A stretch of DNA of 6,731 nucleotides from Thermoplasmata archaeon (GTDB lineage Archaea > Thermoplasmatota > Thermoplasmata > Lutacidiplasmatales > UBA184). The position numbers and the translations under genes were made by a program. Of the stretch, positions 1-5,840 are shown piece after piece (position 1 is the first letter of the stretch; every line of letters begins with the position of its first letter). The notes beneath the pieces are model-generated. The model had not been told where the DNA came from and made no database searches. It saw only the letters and a list, made by a program, of their open reading frames with translations. The stretch spans positions 1-6,731 of the forward strand of contig JAJZMW010000095.1 in NCBI GenBank assembly GCA_021848165.1, written 5' to 3'.

Positions 1-10
1 CGTCGCTCCG

Positions 11-610
11 ATGGAGTACGTCGTCCTCCGTTCGGTCCGGCCGACCTGGCTCACGATGCAGCTGCCCGACGACGCCGCCGAACTGCTCCGCTATCGAGCG
101 CCGACGCCGCGCTCGGCGCTCGACCGGACCGGCTCGATCGCGTTCCTATCTCGGGGCGCGGGGGTCGCTCGGGTCGTGGCCGGCCACCTGGCCAAGGAGG
201 CGGTGGCGATCGAGCACGTCCGCGATCGCTTCCTCGCGAGCGCGCGGCCCGGCGATCGCAAGCTCTTCTCCCTCCCGAGCGCCCTCCTCGAGCATCTCGG
301 GATCGCCGTGACGGTCGGCGGTCCGCGCGGAGGACGGCGGACCGACGATCAGGTGATCTGGTTCCTGCCCGCTCCCGAGTACTACGCCTACCGCACCGCG
401 GAGGCGGCGGGCGGGGAGTACCGCGGCCCCTCCCTCGGAGGAATGGCGCACGTCTACGTGGCGAAATCCCTCCTGCCGGGGCCGCGGGGCCTGTCGGCGC
501 TCGGCGACATGGAGGAGGAGATCGAGAGCGTCGAGTGGAGCCGCGGCGTCGAGGCGCTGCAACGTGTCGGACGAACGCACCGAGCGTCGCCGTTGGCCAA
601 AGTGTTTTAA
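11..610 (+). CDS. Hypothetical protein, 199 aa, start uncertain (may begin before the window)
   Basis: I do not recognise this protein. It is soluble-looking, with no signal peptide or membrane segment. A central stretch, around residues 86-125, reads as a short beta/helix unit (LFSLPSALLEHLGI) followed by a charged turn and a hydrophobic strand (QVIWFLPAPEYY). This faintly recalls the 'PxxLxxxLGL...gD.v.W' pattern of SpoVT/AbrB-like swapped-hairpin DNA-binding domains, but that is only an inference. Residues 165-180 are acidic (MEEEIESVEW) and the C-terminus is basic. The ATG at 11 is the first start visible, but the reading frame stays open to the window edge, so the true start may lie upstream; Met16 is an alternative. 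The frame is supported by its clean run to a TAA that sits 25 bases before the next gene, and by sensible composition. Its stop codon overlaps the TATA-like box of the next gene. Confidence 0.68.
   Translation: MEYVVLRSVRPTWLTMQLPDDAAELLRYRAPTPRSALDRTGSIAFLSRGAGVARVVAGHLAKEAVAIEHVRDRFLASARPGDRKLFSLPSALLEHLGIAVTVGGPRGGRRTDDQVIWFLPAPEYYAYRTAEAAGGEYRGPSLGGMAHVYVAKSLLPGPRGLSALGDMEEEIESVEWSRGVEALQRVGRTHRASPLAKVF
605..610 (+). promoter_or_regulatory. TATA-like box for the DUF6015-like gene
   Basis: TTTTAA, one of the few AT-rich hexamers in the region, is centred about 27 bases upstream of the GTG at 635. That is the archaeal TATA-to-start distance expected for a leaderless mRNA. It overlaps the TAA stop of the preceding gene. 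No GGAGG-like sequence precedes the GTG. The assignment rests on position and composition only. A second AT-rich stretch (AGATAGATAC, 621-630) is too close to the GTG to serve it as a TATA box. Confidence 0.45.
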
Positions 611-634
611 CCCCGCCCCGAGATAGATACGCTC

Positions 635-1336
635 GTGGCGTCGGGGAGCGCACGTCCGCCGAAGTCATCTCCGGGCGCGAAGCCCCCCGTCCGGACGCCC
701 GGGCCTTCTTCTCTACCGGAGTCGATCTCCCACGGCCATCTGTTGGGGTCGCTGCCGGACGCGGCGGCGGCCCCGACCCCCGGTTGGACGGCTCCCGTCG
801 ATCACGACTCTCTCGCGAAGGCGATCCGCCGCTCGATCGGGCATGACGGGATGCGCCCCGAGGACGCCCGCACGGTCGCGGCGCACGTCCTCAACTTCTT
901 CGGATTCAACGAACGGATCATCGACAACGTCCTCGAGCCCGACGACCGGGACACGTTCTACATGCTCGAGGACCGGGGCATCCTCGAGACCGAGCGCGAC
1001 GAGACGACGCTCTACGACGGCCGCGAGTGGCGGATCCACTACTGGATGATCTGCAAGGAGCGGATCGTCGAGCTCGCCGACGCCGAGAGCCGGGCGATGG
1101 CCGAGTCCGGGGAGAAGGAGATCGTCTACTCCGGCCACGTCGGCCACTCCTACACCTTCCGGCTGCCCCACGGGGAGTCCGGCACGGGCCTCGCCGCGCA
1201 CGCCGTCTACCACGAACTGGGCGACGACATCTGGCTCGAACGCCGGCAGGACCCGGGGGACGACGCGGAGGACGATCTCGCCGCCGAGATCCCGGTCGAC
1301 CCGGACGTCCGGCGCCCGAACGCGCGCGCGAAGTAG
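635..1336 (+). CDS. DUF6015-like protein, possible winged-helix fold
   Basis: The protein is 233 aa long from the GTG. Residues from about 58 to 145 form the conserved core: an N-terminal helix (LAKAIRRSI), then HVLNFFGFNERIIDNVL, then DRDTFYMLEDRGILETER and TLYDGREWRIHYW. I recognise this pattern from DUF6015 proteins of Thermoplasmata; their function is unknown. The order helix, helix, then a beta-hairpin-like 'ILETERDETTLYDGREWRIHYW' resembles a winged helix, so DNA or protein binding is possible, but this is inference. Residues 1-57 are rich in Pro, Ser and Ala and look disordered, and residues 206-225 are strongly acidic. The GTG at 635 is preferred because it lies the right distance from a TATA-like box for a leaderless start. 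If the N-terminal region is not translated, ATG 851 (Met73) is an alternative, but it would remove the first helix of the core. Confidence 0.82.
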   Translation: MASGSARPPKSSPGAKPPVRTPGPSSLPESISHGHLLGSLPDAAAAPTPGWTAPVDHDSLAKAIRRSIGHDGMRPEDARTVAAHVLNFFGFNERIIDNVLEPDDRDTFYMLEDRGILETERDETTLYDGREWRIHYWMICKERIVELADAESRAMAESGEKEIVYSGHVGHSYTFRLPHGESGTGLAAHAVYHELGDDIWLERRQDPGDDAEDDLAAEIPVDPDVRRPNARAK

Positions 1337-1369
1337 CGCCGCTCCTCCGCCCGAGCGCGGGGTCAACCG

Positions 1370-1374
1370 TTATT
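1370..1374 (+). promoter_or_regulatory. TATA-like box for trmY
   Basis: TTATT, within AACCGTTATTCC, is an AT-rich island in GC-rich DNA. It is centred 25 bases upstream of the GTG start of trmY. The spacing fits an archaeal leaderless promoter, and there is no Shine-Dalgarno motif between box and start. Positional evidence only. Confidence 0.45.
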
Positions 1375-1396
1375 CCGCACCGCGGCTCGTCGGCCC

Positions 1397-2023
1397 GTGC
1401 GCCGGTTCGTTCTCCTCGTCCACCGGGTCCCCCGGGACGGTCAGTTCACGCTCAACGATCTCGCCGGGGGCGCCGGTCGCATGGACGAGGTCGCCCGCGT
1501 CGTCTCGACCGCGTTCACCGTCTCGAACGACCTGCGTCGGGACACCGAGGTGGTGCTTCTCTTCGGGGGGACGGAGGGGAAGGTCGACGGCGGGCGACGC
1601 ATCGTCGTGCACGGCGCGCGCGTCCGCTACCTCAACCCCGACGAGCGATCGACCGCCGCGCTGCTGAAGAACGCCCTCACGCGCGCGATCGCGCACCCCC
1701 GCGATTTCGAATCGTCGCCGGGCCTCGTGGTGGGGCCGATCGACGGGCGCGCGGAGCTCGCGCGGCTCGCCGGGGAGCCGCGCGGGGTCTGGCTGACCGA
1801 GTCCGGGGCGTCGTGGGAGTCGCTCGGCGTGCTGGGGCCGGATCGAACGTTCTTCCTTTCGGACCCGTACGACCCGACCGACGAGGAGGTCGCGGTCCTG
1901 CGCGCGGCGAATCTCCCGGCAATCTCCGTCGGTCCGCGGTCGCTGCGGGCGAGCCAGGTCGTCGACGTCGTCCACCACCTCCTCGATGTCGCCGCCGAGG
2001 GCGGGCCGAACCCCCCGGTCTAG
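1397..2023 (+). CDS. trmY: TrmY, tRNA (pseudouridine54-N1)-methyltransferase
   Basis: This SPOUT-class, SAM-dependent enzyme methylates N1 of pseudouridine 54 in the tRNA T-loop, giving m1-pseudouridine, a mark typical of archaeal tRNAs. At 208 aa it has the usual family length. Family landmarks are the N-terminal strand RRFVLLV (2-8), GRMDEVARVVSTAF (27-40), the SNDLRRDTEV block (43-52), LNPDERSTAALLKNAL (79-94) and the C-terminal knot region FFLSDPYDPTDEE (152-164) with ISVGPRSLRASQVVDVVHHLLD (176-197). These line up with the Methanocaldococcus jannaschii enzyme as I remember it. Where that enzyme has GDHIG in the SAM-binding knot, this one has SDPYD; S-D is common in relatives, but the lost His is worth noting. 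The GTG at 1397 is chosen because RRFVLLV is the family N-terminus and a TATA-like box lies 25 bases upstream. The gene converges on the FtsZ-like gene and its TAG overlaps that gene's stop. Confidence 0.93.
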   Translation: MRRFVLLVHRVPRDGQFTLNDLAGGAGRMDEVARVVSTAFTVSNDLRRDTEVVLLFGGTEGKVDGGRRIVVHGARVRYLNPDERSTAALLKNALTRAIAHPRDFESSPGLVVGPIDGRAELARLAGEPRGVWLTESGASWESLGVLGPDRTFFLSDPYDPTDEEVAVLRAANLPAISVGPRSLRASQVVDVVHHLLDVAAEGGPNPPV

Positions 2024-3060
2024 CGGGCGGGAACGGGGCGCGGCCCGTCGTCCAGGAGGCGATGCGTGGAGGCGACCTCGATGCCCGAGACGACGCCCAC
2101 CAACCGGACCAGCTCGCGGGAGTCCGGGCGGATCCGCGTCCCCAGCAGCAGCTCGTCCGGCTCGTGGAGGTGGTGCCGCGCGCTCATCAGGAGCCGGTCG
2201 AGGGTGCCGAGCGTCAGGTTGGAGCCGCCTTCGATGTGCACGAGGGCCCGCGGCTTGGCTCCGAGCTCGAAGTCGAGGAGGCTTTCCCGGAGCGCCTGCG
2301 GGACGAGCCGCTCGACCTCGCTCACGTGGACCTCCCCGCGGAACAAGGTCGCCATCCCCGATCCCGAGAGGTGACGGCGCACGGTCGCGAGATCGACGTT
2401 GAGCTGCGACGGGTTCTCGATCATGTCGACGAGGCTCGTGACGAGGTCGTGGAGGTAGGCGTTCCGCACGGCGAGCGCGCGGTGGATTGGGAGGGACTCA
2501 AAGCGTCGGAGCTTCTCGTTGGCGAGGAGGAGGAGGAGCCCGCCCATCCCCTCGAGCTCGCGGAGCGCGGCGCGGACCGAGTCGCGTCGTCCGGCGTTCG
2601 ACGCCACCTCGACCTGGAAGGGGAGGAATCCCACGGGCACGGGGAAGGCATCGCTCTCGCGCAGCTCCCGCACGAGGTAGGGGAGCAGCGCGCTGCCGGT
2701 CCCCCCCCCGAGGGCCGCCAGGAGGAAAACGACCTCGTAGGAGCGCAACTGGCGCAGGATCTCCTCCCGGCTCTCCTCGAGGGAGCGGAGGACGGCCTCT
2801 CGATCGCCGCCGGAGCCCCGGCCCCGGAAGGTTCGGTGGCCGATCAGGATCCGCCGATCGATCGGCATCCGTTCCAGATGGCCGGCGTCGGTGTTGATCG
2901 CGAGGGGTCGGACCCCGGGGATCTCGAGCCCGAGCAGATCGCGCACCGCCTCCGAGCCCGCGCCGCCCAACCCCACGATCGCGAACGAGGTCGGCTTCCC
3001 GAGGTCCGCCCAAGAGCGATCGATGCCAGCGGCGGCGAACATGATCCGATCCTCGATCAC
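2020..3060 (-). CDS. Divergent FtsZ/tubulin-superfamily GTPase
   Basis: This 346-aa protein has the full FtsZ two-domain layout and probably forms or regulates GTP-dependent filaments in the cytoplasm. GTP-binding features in order: T1 loop GLGGAGSEAV (30-39), T3 NTDAGHL (56-62), RGRGSGGDREA (79-89) matching FtsZ's RGLGAGxxPE region, SLEESREEI (93-101), T4 tubulin signature GGGTGS (118-123; FtsZ usually has GGGTGTG), and Asn200 at the guanine-contact position of FtsZ Asn187. The T7 synergy loop reads NVDLATV (221-227), where FtsZ has NxDxxD: the first Asp (223) is kept but the second catalytic Asp is Thr226. The C-terminal domain ends about where the FtsZ core ends, with no long linker or conserved FtsA/SepF-binding tail visible. 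The GTG at 3060 overlaps the stop of the RHH gene by four bases (GTGA), indicating translational coupling; ATG at Met7 is an alternative. Which FtsZ or CetZ subgroup it belongs to cannot be settled by eye. Confidence 0.92.
   Translation of the reverse strand: MIEDRIMFAAAGIDRSWADLGKPTSFAIVGLGGAGSEAVRDLLGLEIPGVRPLAINTDAGHLERMPIDRRILIGHRTFRGRGSGGDREAVLRSLEESREEILRQLRSYEVVFLLAALGGGTGSALLPYLVRELRESDAFPVPVGFLPFQVEVASNAGRRDSVRAALRELEGMGGLLLLLANEKLRRFESLPIHRALAVRNAYLHDLVTSLVDMIENPSQLNVDLATVRRHLSGSGMATLFRGEVHVSEVERLVPQALRESLLDFELGAKPRALVHIEGGSNLTLGTLDRLLMSARHHLHEPDELLLGTRIRPDSRELVRLVGVVSGIEVASTHRLLDDGPRPVPAR
3057..3060 (-). other. GTGA stop-start overlap coupling the RHH and FtsZ-like genes
   Basis: On the minus strand, GTGA contains the TGA stop of the RHH gene and the GTG start of the FtsZ-like gene. 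Such 4-base overlaps usually mean that one mRNA is translated by termination-reinitiation, keeping the two products in a fixed ratio. Confidence 0.85.
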
Positions 3061-3428
3061 GGAACGCGGGCGCCGCTGCTCGCCGCCGGGGATTCCGAGG
3101 CGGCGCGCGACGGCAGGGTCCGGGCGCTCGCGGCCGCCTCGATCCGTTGACGGATGTAGTCCCGGACCGCCCAGCGGACGGCGTCATCGACGGAGATGGA
3201 GGTCCCCTCGCGGACGAACTCCTCGAGCCGATTGTTGTCCTGCCGGGAGAGCTCGACCACGACCTTGCGGACGTTCGGGGGTGGGAGGTGCATCTCCACG
3301 TACCGTTCGAGGCCCTCCCGGATCGTGTCCGAGATCGTGTCGGTCCCGCGCTCGAGCTGGATCCGCTTGAGCTTCTCCAATAGGTCCTGCGGGATGCGAA
3401 CCGTCACCCGCTCGGAAGTTTCCGTCAT
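3057..3428 (-). CDS. Tandem ribbon-helix-helix transcriptional regulator (CdrS-like context)
   Basis: This 123-aa protein is probably a DNA-binding regulator. Residues 6-47 form a clear RHH (MetJ/Arc/CopG) domain: the strand RVTVRIP, the helix QDLLEKLKRIQLERG, and a second helix beginning TISDTIREGLERYVEM. Residues 54-98 repeat the pattern more weakly: the strand RKVVVELS, the helix RQDNNRLEEFVREG, then SVDDAVRWAVRDYIRQRI. One chain may therefore carry both halves of an RHH dimer. The last 25 residues are Ala/Ser/Arg-rich and look disordered. The ATG at 3428 begins the conserved strand within seven residues. The gene is the first of a two-gene operon and overlaps the FtsZ-like gene by four bases. 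In haloarchaea the short RHH regulator CdrS is encoded next to ftsZ2 and controls division genes; this locus has the same logic, though orthology is unproven. Palindromes just upstream suggest it represses itself and the downstream gene. Confidence 0.9.
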   Translation of the reverse strand: MTETSERVTVRIPQDLLEKLKRIQLERGTDTISDTIREGLERYVEMHLPPPNVRKVVVELSRQDNNRLEEFVREGTSISVDDAVRWAVRDYIRQRIEAAASARTLPSRAASESPAASSGARVP

Positions 3429-3430
3429 GG

Positions 3431-3463
3431 CCGTCAGACAAGGTCCATGGCTTTGTCTGACAA
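3431..3463. promoter_or_regulatory. Putative RHH operator: two TTGTCWGACAA-type palindromes
   Basis: The right copy, TTGTCTGACAA (3453-3463), is a perfect 11-bp palindrome. The left copy, CCGTCAGACAA (3431-3441), matches the symmetrical form TTGTCAGACAA at 9 of 11 bases. Their centres (3458 and 3436) are 22 bp apart, close to two helical turns, so bound dimers would sit on the same DNA face. The pair can also be read as one inverted repeat with 9-bp perfect arms (3433-3441 and 3453-3461), flanking a spacer that contains CCATGG. The site ends two bases before the RHH start codon and lies between it and the nearest TATA-like box, so binding would block the transcription start. The RHH family typically binds short paired palindromes and often autoregulates. 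Which protein binds here is inferred. Confidence 0.65.
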
Positions 3464-3480
3464 TTGACAGATGCCGCTCC

Positions 3481-3490
3481 TAGTATTTCA
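3481..3490 (-). promoter_or_regulatory. TATA-like box for the RHH-FtsZ operon
   Basis: On the minus strand this reads TGAAATACTA, the most AT-rich decamer in the intergenic region. Counting about 26 bases downstream puts the transcription start near 3460, inside the proposed operator, with a leader of about 30 bases before the ATG at 3428. No clear Shine-Dalgarno sequence is visible in that leader. Confidence 0.45.
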
Positions 3491-3746
3491 AGTCGCGCCG
3501 TCGGACGCACGCCGGTGCGTCCCGGCCGCGCGCCGACACCATGGCGGTCCCGAAGGTGCTGGGAGAGGGCACCCGCCGCTCCCGCGACCGGAGCTGGCGT
3601 GCGCCCCGCGAACCCGGGAGCTCGGGCGGGCCATCGGCTCCCCCGTGGCGGTCGCCGTGCCGTCGTCGAGGATCGGGGCCGTCCCGAAGCGCCCGGCGAT
3701 GCCGCGAGCCCGTTCGATCGCTCGACACCGATCGATCCGGCTCGCG
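3491..3746. other. GC-rich intergenic stretch with no gene recognised
   Basis: The gap between the divergent RHH and M13 genes is 360 bases, long for this compact window. Beyond the operator and TATA-like boxes I see no convincing gene. The M13 frame is open back to 3471, but the residues it would add are Arg/Pro-rich and unlike the family. A 7-bp inverted repeat, GCTCCCG/CGGGAGC (3578-3584 and 3615-3621), could form a stem, but such repeats are common at this GC content. No tRNA was found; a GGTTCG on the minus strand lacks the expected following A of a T-loop. A small structured RNA cannot be excluded. Confidence 0.5.
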
Positions 3747-3757
3747 AATCTTCAAAG
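3747..3757 (+). promoter_or_regulatory. Weak TATA-like element for the M13 peptidase gene
   Basis: AATCTTCAAAG is the only AT-rich run upstream of the ATG at 3789. Its centre lies about 35 bases from the ATG, which would give a transcription start near 3780 and a leader of roughly 9 bases. Positional evidence only, and weaker than for the other genes. Confidence 0.3.
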
Positions 3758-3788
3758 CGACCGCCGCGCTGGGGGTTCGGAGTTCCGC

Positions 3789-5840
3789 ATGACGGACCGC
3801 ATTCCTCGCGCCCGAGCGCTCCTCGCCGACCCCGCCCTCCCCTCCCCCGGTTCCGCCCCGGGGCCGGCCGAAGGGGATGAGCCTCGCTTCTCGACGGAGT
3901 ACGTCGACCGCTCCGCCCCTCCCTCCTCCGACTTTTACCGGTTTGCCGCCGGAGGCTGGATCGACCGGAATCCGGTGCCGGCCGACAAGGCGCGCTGGAG
4001 CGCCTTCAACGAGCTCTCCGAGCACAACTTCCGGCTGATCCGCGAGATCCTCGAGCCCGCCTCCCGAGCCGCTCGCGGGAGCTCCGCGACGCCGACCCCC
4101 CGGCGCCAGGTGGGAGATTTCTACGCCGCCGCGACCGACCGCACGACGCGGGACCGCAAGGGGTTCCGCCCGGTCGAGTCGGCCCTGCGGCGGATCCAGC
4201 AGATCCGCTCGGTCCGGGACGTGCTCGGGGCAGTCGCGGAGGCGCATCGCCAGGGCCGCGGGGCGCTCTTCGAGTGGTACGTCGCTCCCGACGAGAAGAA
4301 CAGCGCGCTCTACGCGCTCTACCTCTATCAAGGGGGGCTCTCGCTGCCGGATCGCGACTACTATCTCACCCCGACCTTCGCACCGATCCGGCACGGCTTC
4401 CGCGCCCACATGGTCCGGATGTTCTCTCTCGCCGGCATCCCGACGGCCCGCGCCGAGTCGGACGCCGACACCGTCCTGCGGGTCGAGACCGCGCTCGCGC
4501 GGGCGAGCCGGACCCGCGCCGAGCTCCGGGATCCCGAGAAGAATTACAACGCGTTCGCTCCGGCGGAGCTGGCGCGTCGGTTCCGACGGTTGGACCTGGC
4601 GGAGTACCTTCGTCGGGTCCGGGCCCGCTCTTCGTCGCACGTCGTCCTCGGGCAACCCGAGTTCTTCGACGCGATCGAACGCCTCCTCAAGGAGGTCGGT
4701 CTCGCGGACTGGAAGGTCTACCTCCGCTGGCACCTCCTGCGCGAGGCGGCCCCGCATCTGTCGACCACCACCGATCGGGAGAGCTTCGACTTCTTCCATC
4801 GGCAGCTCCTCGGCCAAAAGGAGCCGGAGCCCGACTGGAAGCGGGCCTCCCTCCTGGTCGATGCGGCGCTCGGGGAGGCCCTCGGGCGGCTCTACGTTCG
4901 GCGGCACTTCCCGCCGCAAGCGCGGGCCCGGATGGTCGAGCTCGTGGAGGATCTCAAGGCGGTCTTCCGCGATCGGCTCGCGCGGCTCCCGTGGATGAAC
5001 GAGGCGACCCGCGAGCGGGCGCTGGCGAAGTTCGAACGGTTCACCACCAAGATCGGACACCCGGATCGGTACCGGGACTATTCGTCGGTGCGCATCTCCC
5101 GGACCGACCACTGGGGCAACGTGCTGCGCGCCGGCGCGTTCGAGGCGCGGCGGAACTTCTCGCGGATCGGGCTCGATGTCGACCGCGCGGAGTGGGGGAT
5201 GACCCCCCCGACGGTGAACGCCTACTTCCGGCCGACGATCAACGAGATCGTCTTTCCCGCCGGGATCCTCCAGCCGCCGTTCTTCGACGTCCGCCTCGAC
5301 GACGCGGTCAACTACGGCGGGATCGGCGTCGTCATCGGCCACGAGATCACCCACGGCTACGACGACCAGGGGCGGAAGTACGACGCCGACGGGAACCTGC
5401 GCGAATGGTGGACGGACGCCGACGCGAAGGAGTTCCAGCGCCGGGCGCAGAAGATCATCGATCAGTTCTCCGGCTACGAGCCTCTCCCCGGGATGCACGT
5501 GAACGGAGAGCTCACCGCCGGCGAGAACATCGCCGATCTCGGGGGCGTGAGCATCGCCTTCGAGGCCCTCGAGCGACGCCTGCGCGACGGGCGGACCCCG
5601 TCCCTGCCGATCGACGGGTTCACCCCGCAGCAGCGGTTCTTCCTCGCCTACGCGCAGATCTGGCGGATGAACGTACGGGAGGAGGAGGCCCGGCGGCTGC
5701 TCACGATCGATCCGCACTCCCCCGGTCGCTACCGCGTGATCGGGCCCCTCGTGAACTTCCCGCCGTTCTGGGAGGCGTTCGCGGTCCCCGACTCCGCCCC
5801 GATGCACCAGACCGCCGAGCGCCGAGTGGAGATCTGGTAG
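3789..5840 (+). CDS. M13 family (neprilysin/PepO-like) zinc metallopeptidase
   Basis: This 683-aa enzyme cleaves peptide bonds in small peptides using one zinc ion. The N-terminal M13 domain starts near residue 36 (YVDRSAPPSSDFYRFAAGGW) and the catalytic domain fills about 475-683. Catalytic residues are all present: HEITH (518-522) with Glu519 as general base, and the third zinc ligand in ENIAD (Glu579, with Asp583). Substrate-binding NAYF is at 477-480, and His643 and Arg649 lie in DPHSPGRYR. The spacings Asn-to-HExxH (41) and His-to-Arg (6) equal those of neprilysin, as I recall its numbering. The protein ends in VEIW, a family-type terminus. No signal peptide or N-terminal membrane anchor is visible, so the enzyme is probably cytoplasmic, as in lactococcal PepO. 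The ATG at 3789 is chosen because the frame upstream adds only Arg/Pro-rich sequence. M13 peptidases are mainly known from bacteria and animals, so ancient transfer is plausible. It has no functional partner in the window. Confidence 0.95.
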   Translation: MTDRIPRARALLADPALPSPGSAPGPAEGDEPRFSTEYVDRSAPPSSDFYRFAAGGWIDRNPVPADKARWSAFNELSEHNFRLIREILEPASRAARGSSATPTPRRQVGDFYAAATDRTTRDRKGFRPVESALRRIQQIRSVRDVLGAVAEAHRQGRGALFEWYVAPDEKNSALYALYLYQGGLSLPDRDYYLTPTFAPIRHGFRAHMVRMFSLAGIPTARAESDADTVLRVETALARASRTRAELRDPEKNYNAFAPAELARRFRRLDLAEYLRRVRARSSSHVVLGQPEFFDAIERLLKEVGLADWKVYLRWHLLREAAPHLSTTTDRESFDFFHRQLLGQKEPEPDWKRASLLVDAALGEALGRLYVRRHFPPQARARMVELVEDLKAVFRDRLARLPWMNEATRERALAKFERFTTKIGHPDRYRDYSSVRISRTDHWGNVLRAGAFEARRNFSRIGLDVDRAEWGMTPPTVNAYFRPTINEIVFPAGILQPPFFDVRLDDAVNYGGIGVVIGHEITHGYDDQGRKYDADGNLREWWTDADAKEFQRRAQKIIDQFSGYEPLPGMHVNGELTAGENIADLGGVSIAFEALERRLRDGRTPSLPIDGFTPQQRFFLAYAQIWRMNVREEEARRLLTIDPHSPGRYRVIGPLVNFPPFWEAFAVPDSAPMHQTAERRVEIW

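Noticed and set aside
1027..3150. Very long plus-strand open frame (707 codons) running through trmY and opposite the FtsZ-like gene
   Set aside because: Its translation is Arg/Pro/Gly-rich in the first half and matches no family. The same DNA encodes clear TrmY, FtsZ and RHH proteins in other frames. Long open shadow frames are expected at this GC content.
3578..3621. Possible tRNA or structured RNA (inverted repeat GCTCCCG/CGGGAGC and a minus-strand GGTTCG)
   Set aside because: The T-loop-like GGTTCG is followed by C instead of the required A, and no acceptor or anticodon stem could be assembled. The repeat alone is not unusual at this GC content.
3471..3788. Upstream extension of the M13 gene to the ATG at 3471
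   Set aside because: The added 106 residues are Arg/Pro/Ala-rich with no signal peptide or family similarity, and the frame would start next to the proposed operator. The ATG at 3789 gives the normal family length.
3541..3792. Small plus-strand open frame (83 codons) in the intergenic region
   Set aside because: Composition is random-looking for GC-rich DNA (Arg, Pro, Ser, Gly), with no promoter box at the right distance.
3480..5807. Minus-strand open frame of 775 codons opposite the M13 gene
   Set aside because: It is the antisense shadow of a peptidase gene with every catalytic motif intact, and its product has no recognisable domain.
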